From Bacteroidota bacterium (GTDB lineage: Bacteria; Bacteroidota; Bacteroidia; Bacteroidales; JAADJA01), in the NCBI GenBank assembly GCA_024278155.1, contig JAJRTT010000067.1:1-14824 (forward strand): a stretch of DNA of 14,824 nucleotides, read 5' to 3'. The notes beneath the pieces were generated by a model. That model searched no databases and was not told where the DNA came from. It saw nothing but the letters and a program-made list of their open reading frames with translations. The translations under genes were made by a program, and so were the position numbers. Of the stretch, positions 5,455 through 13,382 are shown in pieces. Each line of letters opens with the position of its first letter. Position 1 is the first letter of the stretch.

Positions 5455-6645
5455 ATGAACTTACACGAATATCAGGGAAAGGCCCTGTTAAAATCATTCG
5501 GGGTAACTGTTCCGGAAGGGGTTGTTGCATATTCGCCCGATGAAGCTTACGAAGCAGCGAAAAAGCTGACCAAACTTACGGGGACTACCAAATGGGCCAT
5601 AAAGGCACAAATCCATGCCGGTGGGCGGGGCAAAGGCGGTGGGGTAAAAATCGCCAAGAACATTGACGAGGTGATGGATTACGCCGAACAAATTATCGGT
5701 ATGCAGCTGATAACGCCACAGACAGGTGCAAAAGGCAAATATGTGAACAAAATCCTGATCGAGCAAAACGTTTATTACCCGGGCGAATCGGAAACCCAGG
5801 AATATTATATGTCCATCCTCCTCAACCGTCAAAGTGGGAGGAACATGATCATGTATTCCCCCCGTGGCGGGATGAATATTGAACAGGTAGCGGCAGAAAC
5901 CCCAGAGGAAATTTTCACAGAGGAAATCGACCCTAAGGTGGGGATCCAGCCTTTTCAGGCAAGAAAGGTGGCTTTCAACCTTGGGCTGAGCGGAATTGCT
6001 TTCAAACAAATGGTGAAATTCGTAATGTCTCTCTACAAAGCTTATGTGGGCGTGGATGCTTCTTTATTTGAAATCAACCCCGTCATTAAAGCTGCCGATG
6101 ATAAAGTATTTGCAGCAGATGCCAAAGTGGTGATCGACAACAATTCCCTTTTCCGCCACCCCGACATCCTTGAACTGCGGGATTTTAGCGAAGAAAACAA
6201 AACCGAAGTAGAAGCCAGCCGCTACGACCTGAGTTATGTGAAACTGGATGGGAACGTGGGCTGCATGGTGAACGGCGCCGGATTGGCAATGGCCACAATG
6301 GACATTATCAAACTGAGTGGCGGGGATCCGGCCAACTTCCTCGACGTAGGGGGCGCAGCTGATTCAAAGCGCGTGGAGAAAGCTTTCAGGATTATTTTGA
6401 AAGACCCCAACGTAAAAGCCATCCTTGTCAATATTTTTGGTGGTATCGTAAGGTGCGACAGCGTTGCACAAGGTGTTGTGGACGCTTACCATCGGATCGG
6501 GAAAATAAAAATCCCCATCATCGTAAGGCTCCAAGGGACCAATGCCGAAGAAGGCAAGGAAATCATCGACAAATCCGGTTTAAAGGTACACTCCGCTATC
6601 CGCCTGCACGAAGCAGCCGAAAAAGTGAAAGAGGTACTGGGCTAA
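5455..6645 (+). CDS. sucC: Succinyl-CoA synthetase (ADP-forming) subunit beta
   Basis: TCA-cycle enzyme interconverting succinyl-CoA plus ADP/GDP plus Pi with succinate, CoA and ATP/GTP; the beta subunit supplies the nucleotide-binding ATP-grasp domain. 396 residues, close to the usual ~390. The start MNLHEYQGKALL is the canonical N-terminus. The nucleotide loop IHAGGRGKGGGV is at 53-64, metal-binding residues Glu206 and Asn208 are in FEINP, and the NIFGGI phosphohistidine-contact loop is at 326-331. No sucD (alpha subunit) follows: a terminator comes 26 bases later and then an efflux operon. The alpha subunit must be encoded elsewhere, as is seen in other Bacteroidota. Identity is secure. 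Confidence 0.97.
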   Translation: MNLHEYQGKALLKSFGVTVPEGVVAYSPDEAYEAAKKLTKLTGTTKWAIKAQIHAGGRGKGGGVKIAKNIDEVMDYAEQIIGMQLITPQTGAKGKYVNKILIEQNVYYPGESETQEYYMSILLNRQSGRNMIMYSPRGGMNIEQVAAETPEEIFTEEIDPKVGIQPFQARKVAFNLGLSGIAFKQMVKFVMSLYKAYVGVDASLFEINPVIKAADDKVFAADAKVVIDNNSLFRHPDILELRDFSEENKTEVEASRYDLSYVKLDGNVGCMVNGAGLAMATMDIIKLSGGDPANFLDVGGAADSKRVEKAFRIILKDPNVKAILVNIFGGIVRCDSVAQGVVDAYHRIGKIKIPIIVRLQGTNAEEGKEIIDKSGLKVHSAIRLHEAAEKVKEVLG

Positions 6646-6670
6646 ACCACAAAGGTTACCGTAAGAACAG

Positions 6671-6697
6671 AAAGGGCATTTATTGCCCTTTTTTTTT
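6671..6697 (+). terminator. Strong intrinsic terminator after sucC
   Basis: AAAGGGCA (6671-6678), loop TTTAT, TGCCCTTT (6684-6691), running into a continuous T tract to 6697. It closes the FKBP-FKBP-sucC run and isolates it from the efflux operon. Confidence 0.93.
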
Positions 6698-6725
6698 GCC
6701 TTGGATATTTTTATTCGCACAAGGA

Positions 6726-6759
6726 TTTGTGGTTGGCCATTGTTTTTTAAGTAAATTTG
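6726..6759 (+). promoter_or_regulatory. Candidate promoter of the RND efflux operon
   Basis: TAAATTTG (6752-6759) is an exact TAnnTTTG match. TTTG (6726-6729) lies 22 bases upstream, inside the 17-23 spacing reported for Bacteroidota. The adaptor ATG is 30 bases after the box. No operator or adjacent repressor gene is seen. Confidence 0.55.
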
Positions 6760-6788
6760 CAACTCAAAAACATATAATTCACTTTTCT

Positions 6789-7970
6789 ATGATACGAAAA
6801 AACGACCGGCAATTTATTGCCAAATCACTAATTGTTGTTTTATTGGCATTTTCTGCCATCACCTCTTGCAAAGAAGACAAGGCAATAAAACTTCCTCCAC
6901 CCAGTATTAAGGTTGTGGAAGTGATCCAAAAAGACGTTCCCCTTTATGAAAAATTCGTGGGACAGGTTTATGGCGCAAAAGACATCCCCATCCGTGCCAG
7001 GGTTGAAGGCCTTTTGGAAGGGATACATTTTAAAGAAGGTTTCAAGGTAACCAAAGGGCAATTATTGTATTCCATTGACCCATTGCCCTTTCAGGCAAAA
7101 GTCAATGCCCAGAAAAGCAACCTCGCAGAAGCAAAAACCATGTTGGTAAAGGCTAAAAGCGACCTGGACCGGTACAAGCCCCTTGCCAAAAAAAATGCGG
7201 TGAGCCAAAGCGACCTTGATGCCAAACAAGCACTGTATGATGCGGCTGTGTCCTCTGTTAATGCGGCAAAATCAAACCTCCGATCCGCTGAAATCGAATT
7301 GGGGTATTGTCAGATTTATTCCCCCCTCAACGGTATCATTGGAAAAACCCTGGCAAGGGTCGGTGATTTTGTGGGCCGCGAGCCCAACCCGGTTATTTTG
7401 AATATGGTATCTGAAACCGACAATGTCCGTGTAACGTTTTTCCTGACCGAATCGGATTACCTTTACATTGCACGCGAATATAGGGTTGACATCAAGGCTG
7501 ATGCAGAGGGCAATTTGAAACAGGAAGACAAGGTAAAACTGGAATTGATACTTTCTGATGGCCGTACATATAAGCATACCGGCACTGTGGATTTTATCGA
7601 TCGCGGTGTGGACGCTACCACGGGAAGTATCCTTGTTCAGGCAACTTTTCCCAACCCTGAATTTCTATTGCGGCCGGGCCTTTATGCCAAAGTAAAAGTG
7701 AAAATGAGAACGGTTAAAGATGGTTTGTTGATCCCCAACAGGTGCATAATGGAATTGCAGGGCCAGTATTCCGTATATGTTGTAAATGCCGAGAATAAAA
7801 TTGAAACACGTCAGATTAAAACCGAAGCACGTATCGGGGATATGCAACTTGTAAGGGAAGGGTTGAAACCAGGCGACAAAGTTGTCTTGGAAGGCCTTCA
7901 GAAAGTTTCGGGCGGAATGGAAATAAAACCCATAATCACAAACTTTACCAGTAAAAGTGAGAGTCAATAG
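6789..7970 (+). CDS. RND efflux periplasmic adaptor (membrane fusion protein) lipoprotein
   Basis: 393 residues from ATG 6789. The same frame is open further 5' into sucC, but that stretch crosses the terminator and promoter, and ATG 6789 gives a clean lipoprotein signal with lipobox I-T-S-Cys27. Residues ~60-100 (EGLLEGIHFKEGFKVTKGQLLYSID) are the first half of the lipoyl/barrel-sandwich domain. Residues ~104-172 form the alpha-helical hairpin. The second lipoyl half is ~177-200 (YSPLNGIIGKTL, VGDFV), followed by beta-barrel and membrane-proximal domains to ~380. It links the inner-membrane pump to the outer-membrane channel, as AcrA or MexA does. It is the first gene of the efflux operon. 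Substrates cannot be predicted. Confidence 0.95.
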   Translation: MIRKNDRQFIAKSLIVVLLAFSAITSCKEDKAIKLPPPSIKVVEVIQKDVPLYEKFVGQVYGAKDIPIRARVEGLLEGIHFKEGFKVTKGQLLYSIDPLPFQAKVNAQKSNLAEAKTMLVKAKSDLDRYKPLAKKNAVSQSDLDAKQALYDAAVSSVNAAKSNLRSAEIELGYCQIYSPLNGIIGKTLARVGDFVGREPNPVILNMVSETDNVRVTFFLTESDYLYIAREYRVDIKADAEGNLKQEDKVKLELILSDGRTYKHTGTVDFIDRGVDATTGSILVQATFPNPEFLLRPGLYAKVKVKMRTVKDGLLIPNRCIMELQGQYSVYVVNAENKIETRQIKTEARIGDMQLVREGLKPGDKVVLEGLQKVSGGMEIKPIITNFTSKSESQ

Positions 7971-7976
7971 GATTTG

Positions 7977-8028
7977 GGGGGATGCGTTCGGCCCCTGGGA
8001 AAGTTAAGGCGCACGGCCGTGCATCCCC
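7977..8028. repeat. Palindromic repeat in the adaptor-pump gap
   Basis: GGGGATGC (7977-7984) pairs with GCATCCCC (8021-8028). Within this lies the perfect 12-bp palindrome GCACGGCCGTGC (8011-8022). It is strongly GC-rich against an AT-rich gap of 127 bp. The CGCACGGCCGTGC core is one I associate with dispersed intergenic repeats in Bacteroidota. In the operon mRNA it would form a stable hairpin between the adaptor and pump cistrons. Confidence 0.65.
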
Positions 8029-8097
8029 ACATCCCAAATATACATAATAATTTCGACCAACATAATTTCAACACAGATATAAAAACACAATCCCGCA

Positions 8098-11000
8098 ATG
8101 GCAGAAGATAAAGGAAATTTTTTCGTCCATAGGCCCATCGTTGCAATGGTTATTGCCATAATCATTGTAATTGTTGGCACTATTTCGCTCATTGGTTTGC
8201 CCATTGAGCAATACCCAAACCTTACACCTCCTATTGTTCAGGTAAGGGGCACTTTCACCGGGGCCAATGCAATTAATGTTGAAGAGTCGATGGCAACCCC
8301 ATTGGAGCAGGAGATCAATGGGGTCGATAATATGATTTATATGAAATCGACCAATGCCAACGACGGCACCATGGTGATCGACATTTCGTTCGATGTGGGG
8401 ACTGACCCGGACATGAACACGGTATTGGCCCAGAACCGGGTTTCGGCAGCAACGGCAAAGCTACCTGAAGCTGTGAAGAAATATGGTGTTTCCACCCAAA
8501 AATCACTTCCCAGTATGCTCATGCTGGTCACCCTGACTTCTGACGGACGATATAACCAGGATTTCCTTGGGAATTATGCGCTTATCAATATCAAGGACCA
8601 ACTGGCAAGGATAAAGGGAATTGGCCGTGTGGACGTTTTGGGCGCATCCGATTATTCCATGCGTATCTGGATAAAACCCGACCGCCTTTCCCAGATGGGC
8701 CTGACCGTCCCGGAAATCATCAGTGCAATTAACGAACAAAACCTCATTGTTCCTGGAGGGAAATTTGGGGCCGAACCTGCCCCACCGGGAACGGAATTTA
8801 CTTACACGGTCCGGTTGCCCGAGCGTTTTAATTCCCCAAAAGCCTTTGGGGATATCGTTGTAAGGACACAACCCGATGGCTCCCAGATCAAGCTCAAAGA
8901 TGTGGCCACCATCAACCTTGGTGTTGAGACCTATAACATGATCCCAAGGCTTAACGGTGAAACAGCAGCCATTGTGGCACTTTACCAGGCACCGGGCTCA
9001 AATGCCGTGGAGCTTGCCGATAATGTGAGGACAGAAATGGAAAACCTGGCAAAGCTTTTTCCCGAAAGCATAAAATATGATGTCTCCATGGACACTACCG
9101 CCCCTATTACAGCGGGCATTAAAGATATTGTCGTTACATTGATCATCGCATTGGTATTGGTAATCCTTGTTGTGTTTATTTTTATCCAGGACTGGCGGGC
9201 AACGCTTATCCCGACCCTGGCCATCCCCGTTTCCCTTGTTGGGGCATTTATTTTCTTTCCGGGTTTGGGGTTCACCATTAATGTGTTGTCATTGCTCGGA
9301 TTGGTGCTTGCCATTGGGATTGTGGTAGATGATGCCATCGTTGTAGTGGAGGCTGTTCAGGTGAATATTGCCAAGGGCATGACGGCCAAAGAAGCCACCC
9401 TCGATGCGATGCGGAAAGTTACGGCCCCGGTAATTGCCACAACGCTTGTGTTGGTGGCCGTGTTTATCCCTGTGGCCGGGATGGCCGGTATCACGGGCAT
9501 ACTCTACCAACAATTTGCCATTACCATTGTGGTTTCGGTTATCGTTTCGTCCGTAAATGCACTTACCCTCAGCCCCGCCCTTTGCTCGATATTGTTAAAA
9601 GAACCCAAGCCTTACAAAGGCCCTCTTGGATGGTTCTTTGGGAAATTCAATAAATGGATGGACAAAAGTACCGACTCGTATATGGGCTTTACGAATATCG
9701 TGGCGAGAAAACTGAAAAGGAGCATTGTGTTTATCGTACTGATGACCATTGGTGCGGGCATATTTGGCACATTGGTGCCAGGCGGTTTTATCCCCGAGGA
9801 AGACATGGGGTATTTCTTTGTGAACGTGCAATTGCCCAATGCGGCCTCTATCCAGCGTTCGGACGTGATCACCAAACAAGTGGAAGAAATACTCATGGGC
9901 TTTGAGGAGGTTGAATATGTAACAACAGCAACCGGATACAGTATTTTATCGGGCGCCATGACTTCCAATACCGGTTTCTTGTTCATCTCGCTCAAAAAAT
10001 GGGACGAAAGGGAATATACGGCAGCGGAATTGATCAATCAGATCAACCGTAAACTTTATAGCATTAAAGGGGCACAGGTCTTTGCCTTTGGCCCTCCGGC
10101 AATCCCCGGGCTGGGGAACGGCTCCGGTTTCAGCATCATGCTTCAGGACAAAGGGGGGAACAGTCCCGAATACTTGTCGAAAAATGCGATCAAGTTTTTG
10201 AAGGTAGCCAACGAACGGCCCGAAATAGGCAGGGCCACGACCACTTTTCAGGCCTCGGTGCCACAAAGGTATATGGATATCGACAAAGAGAAAGCCCTGA
10301 AACTCGGCATCCGCCTGAACGATTTATATACCACAGTGGGCGCTTTTATGGGCGGTGCCTATGTAAACGATTTTACCCGTTTCGGACGATTGTACAAAAC
10401 CTATATCCAGGCAGAACCGGAATACCGGGTGGATGCGGCACAGTTGAACAATTTCTTTATAAAAAACAAAGACGGGAACATGGTCCCATTGGCAACAGTT
10501 GCAACGGTGGGGCCTATATCCGGGCCAGATTACACAACCCGGTTCAACCTTTACCGATCAGTGGAAGTCACGGGAGGCCCTGCAGAAGGATATACCTCGA
10601 CACAGGCAAGGGAAGCCTTGCGGGAGGTGGCCGAAGAAACCCTCCCCCACGATATGAGTTATGCCTGGAATGCCATGTCGTACCAGGAAAACAAAGCTTC
10701 CGGTTCACTCGGTGTGATCCTCACGTTTTCACTCGTTTTCGTGTTCCTGATCCTTTCGGCCCAATATGAAAGTTGGTCGTTGCCCTTTGCAATCCTTATG
10801 GGCACTCCCTTTGCCATTTTTGGGGCGTTGTTTGCCTTGTGGGCGGCCAGGTTGTTCAGCCCAACATTTGAGAACAATATTTTTGCCCAGGTATCTTTTG
10901 TGATGCTTATTGGGATGGCGGCCAAAAATGCCATCCTGATCGTTGAATTTGCCAATGACGAATTTAAAAAAGGACTGAGCCTGTTCGATGCGGCCATTGT

Positions 11001-11253
11001 TGCGGCCAAGTCAAGGTTCAGGCCCATCCTGATGACGGCCTTCTCTTTCATCCTTGGGGTTTTCCCCCTGGTCATCGCAACAGGTTCGGGGGCCGAGGCA
11101 CGTAAGGTTATGGGGATGGCATTGTTGGGAGGTATGTCACTTGCCACTTTCCTTGGGGTTTTCCTATACCCCATGCTATTTGTCTTTATCGGTAAAATAG
11201 CTGGATATGAGAAGAAGAGGGAGCTGGCAATGGAGAAAATTAAAAAGGAATGA
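8098..11253 (+). CDS. HAE1-family RND multidrug efflux pump, inner-membrane subunit (AcrB/MexB-like)
   Basis: 1051 residues, full length for the family. A proton-motive-force driven trimeric exporter. TM1 is at ~13-32 (VAMVIAIIIVIVGTISLIGL), followed by the first large periplasmic loop, TM2-6 at ~340-500, TM7 near 545, the second periplasmic loop and TM8-12 at ~870-1035. The proton-relay residues are present: Asp411-Asp412 in GIVVDDAIVVVE (AcrB D407/D408), Lys943 in AAKNAILIVEF (K940) and Thr980 in RPILMTAF (T978). Periplasmic motifs such as GRATTTFQASVPQRYMDIDK and FMGGAYVNDF are of the HAE1 type rather than the heavy-metal (CusA) type. It lies 127 bases after the adaptor gene. Its TGA overlaps the first unit of a tandem repeat. 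The drug spectrum is not predictable from sequence. Confidence 0.97.
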   Translation: MAEDKGNFFVHRPIVAMVIAIIIVIVGTISLIGLPIEQYPNLTPPIVQVRGTFTGANAINVEESMATPLEQEINGVDNMIYMKSTNANDGTMVIDISFDVGTDPDMNTVLAQNRVSAATAKLPEAVKKYGVSTQKSLPSMLMLVTLTSDGRYNQDFLGNYALINIKDQLARIKGIGRVDVLGASDYSMRIWIKPDRLSQMGLTVPEIISAINEQNLIVPGGKFGAEPAPPGTEFTYTVRLPERFNSPKAFGDIVVRTQPDGSQIKLKDVATINLGVETYNMIPRLNGETAAIVALYQAPGSNAVELADNVRTEMENLAKLFPESIKYDVSMDTTAPITAGIKDIVVTLIIALVLVILVVFIFIQDWRATLIPTLAIPVSLVGAFIFFPGLGFTINVLSLLGLVLAIGIVVDDAIVVVEAVQVNIAKGMTAKEATLDAMRKVTAPVIATTLVLVAVFIPVAGMAGITGILYQQFAITIVVSVIVSSVNALTLSPALCSILLKEPKPYKGPLGWFFGKFNKWMDKSTDSYMGFTNIVARKLKRSIVFIVLMTIGAGIFGTLVPGGFIPEEDMGYFFVNVQLPNAASIQRSDVITKQVEEILMGFEEVEYVTTATGYSILSGAMTSNTGFLFISLKKWDEREYTAAELINQINRKLYSIKGAQVFAFGPPAIPGLGNGSGFSIMLQDKGGNSPEYLSKNAIKFLKVANERPEIGRATTTFQASVPQRYMDIDKEKALKLGIRLNDLYTTVGAFMGGAYVNDFTRFGRLYKTYIQAEPEYRVDAAQLNNFFIKNKDGNMVPLATVATVGPISGPDYTTRFNLYRSVEVTGGPAEGYTSTQAREALREVAEETLPHDMSYAWNAMSYQENKASGSLGVILTFSLVFVFLILSAQYESWSLPFAILMGTPFAIFGALFALWAARLFSPTFENNIFAQVSFVMLIGMAAKNAILIVEFANDEFKKGLSLFDAAIVAAKSRFRPILMTAFSFILGVFPLVIATGSGAEARKVMGMALLGGMSLATFLGVFLYPMLFVFIGKIAGYEKKRELAMEKIKKE

Positions 11254-11369
11254 TGGATGGATGGATGGAATATTGGAAGGATGGAAAGATGGAAGGATGG
11301 AAGGAATATTGGAAAGATGGAAAGATGGAAGGATGGAAAGATGGAAGGATGGATGGAAAGATGGAAAAG
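11253..11369 (+). repeat. ATGG/ATGGAAAG/ATGGAAGG tandem repeat array
   Basis: Starts on the last base of the pump stop codon with four perfect ATGG units (11253-11268). Degenerate 8-mers ATGGAAAG and ATGGAAGG then run to ~11369, interrupted twice by GGAATATTGG (near 11268 and 11303). The plus strand has almost no C. Such arrays change length by slippage. The short ORF crossing it (repeating W-K-D-G-R-M-E) is a by-product of the repeat. Confidence 0.9.
11265..11284 (+). repeat. Left arm of the inverted repeat flanking the four-helix-bundle gene
   Basis: ATGGAATATTGGAAGGATGG. Its reverse complement occurs at 11862-11881 with a single difference (19/20). The arms enclose the four-helix-bundle gene and span 617 bp including both arms. 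Confidence 0.8.
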
Positions 11370-11431
11370 TGAAAGAAATGGATTTGTAGATTAAGGATTA
11401 GGTATAGAAATTATATTAAATTGATTGTTTT

Positions 11432-11842
11432 ATGGAAGATAGAAGAAATGTTAACCGGGGGTTCAAAAAACTCAGGGTCTGGCAAGATTCAATATCCCTT
11501 TATGTTTTAACTTATAAAATACTTAAAGCATCTCCTCTTGAACTAAAGAAAATATTTTCAAATGCCATTGATTCATGCCATAGTGTTTCAAGGAATATTG
11601 CCGAAGGCTATTGCCGAAAAAGTATAAAAGAGTATTTGCATTTTTTGAACATTGGTCTGGGTTCTTGTGGTGAATTCCATTATTCATATTATAGTTTTTT
11701 AAAAGCAAATCAAATTTCCGAGGAAGATTTTGAAGAATTGGATATACTTCATTTTAAAGTTGAAAATCAGTTATTAAAATTAATAGAGTCGATACAAAGT
11801 AAGCAGAAAAAAGAAGACTGGAATAGTTCGTTCGTAAAATGA
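11432..11842 (+). CDS. Four-helix-bundle protein, 23S rRNA intervening-sequence (S23/TIGR02436) family
   Basis: 136 residues. Characteristic motifs appear in order: FKKLRVWQDSISL near the N-terminus (~11-23), SVSRNIAEGYCRKSIKEYLHFL (~50-71) and IGLGSCGEFHYSYY (~73-86), followed by two further amphipathic helices. This small family was first found in rRNA intervening sequences of spirochaetes and is scattered as lone genes through Bacteroidota. A relative (Avd) assists reverse transcriptase in diversity-generating retroelements, but no RT is present here. The gene is visibly more A+T-rich than the efflux genes around it. GGA-rich repeats on both sides form an inverted repeat, and the gene splits an otherwise standard efflux operon. 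Together these suggest insertion as a cassette. Molecular function is unknown. Confidence 0.9.
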   Translation: MEDRRNVNRGFKKLRVWQDSISLYVLTYKILKASPLELKKIFSNAIDSCHSVSRNIAEGYCRKSIKEYLHFLNIGLGSCGEFHYSYYSFLKANQISEEDFEELDILHFKVENQLLKLIESIQSKQKKEDWNSSFVK

Positions 11843-11861
11843 TGCCTGCTTTTCCACCAAT

Positions 11862-11881
11862 CCATCATTCCAATATTCCAT
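11862..11881 (+). repeat. Right arm of the inverted repeat flanking the four-helix-bundle gene
   Basis: CCATCATTCCAATATTCCAT, the reverse complement of 11265-11284 apart from one base. The flanking CCACCAATCC and TATTCCAATC extend the ATTCC-type pattern from ~11854 to ~11890, ending just 18 bases before the outer-membrane factor start. Confidence 0.8.
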
Positions 11882-11908
11882 TATTCCAATCAAACAAAAA
11901 CATATACA

Positions 11909-13339
11909 ATGAAACATAGCATAATCTACGCCCTATTCCTCCTCCTCGTGATCTCTGGATGCAAGGTGGGACCGGAATTTCAAAGACCGGTAACAAATTC
12001 ACCGGCAACGTTCAGGTTTGACAGCGAGGCAACACAGGCTGATACGATCATCAACCTCAAATGGTGGGAAATGTTCCAGGACCCAGAATTGAAGGCCCTG
12101 ATCGACACGGCCCTGGCTCACAACCCCGATGTGCTGATCGCCGCTTCAAGGATTGAAGAAGCCCGTGCGGTAGTGGGCTACAACAAAGCCGACCAATGGC
12201 CTTCATTTGGTTATGACGGATCGGGGAACCGGCAGCAACTCAATTTATCACAATTTGGCATTAACGGGCCTATCAATAATTTTTCGGGGGTCGCCAACCT
12301 GGCCTGGGAACTCGATTTTTGGGGAAAGTACAGGCGTGCAACGGAAGCTGCCCGTGCCGAATTATTGGCCTCCGATTATAGCCACCGTGCGCTACAAATC
12401 AGCCTGATCTCATCAGTGGCCAGCACCTATTTCCTTTTGCTCGATTTCGATGCCCGGCTTGGGATTTCAAAAATGACCATGGAATCGAGAAAAGAATCCA
12501 TGCGTATAATCGAGGAACGCTATAACGAAGGTATTGTCCCTGAAATCGACCTTAACCAGGCCCAGATACAGGAAGCCATAGCCGCTGCCGCAATCCCTTT
12601 TTATGAACGACTTGTTGCCCAAACCGAAAATGCCCTAAGCATATTATTGGGCAACAACCCTGGCTTTATAACACGGAGCCGGAAATTAAAAGATGAAGTC
12701 ATTCCACCGGAAATCCCATCCGGTATCCCTTCCGCTATCATAGCAAGAAGGCCCGACATCAATGCTGCCGAACAATCGCTCGCCGCACAAAGTGCCCGTA
12801 TCGGGGTGGCCGTGGCCCAACGCTTTCCATCAATTAGCCTTACGGGGATGCTGGGGGCCGCCAGCAACGACCTTAGCACAATAACCTCGGGAGATGCTTT
12901 GATTTGGTCAGTAAGTGGTGGAATCGTTGGCCCGATATTTCAATTTGGCAAAAACAAGCGAAGGGCCGATATTGAACGGCAACGCTTTTACCAGGACAGC
13001 CTGAACTATGTGAATACTGTCCTTAGGGCGTTTCAGGAAGTTGAGGATGCCCTGGTCGAAATCAAAACGCTCAATAAAGAGTCCATTGCCAGGGACAGGC
13101 AAATGAAAGCTGCGGAAAATGCTTCTATGTTGTCCTATGAAAGATACGATGGTGGCGTAACGAGCTATTTGGAAGTCTTGGATTCCGACAGGTCAAAATT
13201 CAATGCCCAACTTGCTGCCGCTGAAGTTTACCAACAGTATTTGAATGCCTACGTTTTCTTGTACAAAGCACTTGGTGGCGGATGGATATCGGAAGAGGAG
13301 ATGAAACAGGCTGAAGCTGGCAATCAAACGGATCAATAA
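11909..13339 (+). CDS. RND efflux outer-membrane factor lipoprotein, NodT/OprM (TolC-like) family
   Basis: 476 residues. The lipoprotein signal has lipobox I-S-G-Cys18, followed by KVGPEFQRPV, the standard N-terminus of the NodT/OprM family. The two OEP repeats are visible. The first (~50-250) holds LKWWEMFQDPELKALIDTALAHNPD, the AASRIEEARA helix and LAWELDFWGKYRRATEAA. The second (~270-460) holds IPSAIIARRPDINAAEQSLAAQSARIGVA, FPSISLTGMLG, GPIFQFGKNK and YLEVLDSDR. As a trimer it forms the outer-membrane barrel and periplasmic tunnel that docks with the adaptor and pump encoded upstream. It is separated from the pump gene by the 655-bp repeat/four-helix-bundle insertion, so either transcription reads through it or a second promoter is used; no TAnnTTTG box is obvious just upstream. 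Identity is secure. Confidence 0.95.
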   Translation: MKHSIIYALFLLLVISGCKVGPEFQRPVTNSPATFRFDSEATQADTIINLKWWEMFQDPELKALIDTALAHNPDVLIAASRIEEARAVVGYNKADQWPSFGYDGSGNRQQLNLSQFGINGPINNFSGVANLAWELDFWGKYRRATEAARAELLASDYSHRALQISLISSVASTYFLLLDFDARLGISKMTMESRKESMRIIEERYNEGIVPEIDLNQAQIQEAIAAAAIPFYERLVAQTENALSILLGNNPGFITRSRKLKDEVIPPEIPSGIPSAIIARRPDINAAEQSLAAQSARIGVAVAQRFPSISLTGMLGAASNDLSTITSGDALIWSVSGGIVGPIFQFGKNKRRADIERQRFYQDSLNYVNTVLRAFQEVEDALVEIKTLNKESIARDRQMKAAENASMLSYERYDGGVTSYLEVLDSDRSKFNAQLAAAEVYQQYLNAYVFLYKALGGGWISEEEMKQAEAGNQTDQ

Positions 13340-13356
13340 GAAATAGGTTAATGTTG

Positions 13357-13368
13357 AACCCTAGGGTT
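13357..13368. terminator. Palindrome between convergent genes, possible terminator
   Basis: AACCCTAGGGTT is a perfect 12-bp palindrome midway in the 43-bp gap between two convergent stop codons. It is followed on the plus strand by a pyrimidine-rich TGCCTTTCCCTTTTTC. A hairpin would have at most four stem pairs, so termination is plausible but weak. Confidence 0.35.
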
Positions 13369-13382
13369 TGCCTTTCCCTTTT

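Noticed and set aside
6453..6788. In-frame N-terminal extension of the adaptor protein, reaching back into sucC
   Set aside because: It overlaps sucC in another frame and crosses a strong terminator and the candidate promoter. ATG 6789 gives a proper lipoprotein signal peptide.
11253..11369. Possible CRISPR array
   Set aside because: The units are 4-8 bases and contiguous with no unique spacers, so it is a simple tandem repeat.
11207..11389. 60-codon ORF with repeating W-K-D-G-R-M-E residues
   Set aside because: It overlaps the pump gene in another frame, and its pattern is only the translation of the tandem DNA repeat.
11432..11842. Diversity-generating retroelement accessory gene (avd)
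   Set aside because: The protein family is related, but there is no reverse transcriptase, template repeat or variable repeat in the window.
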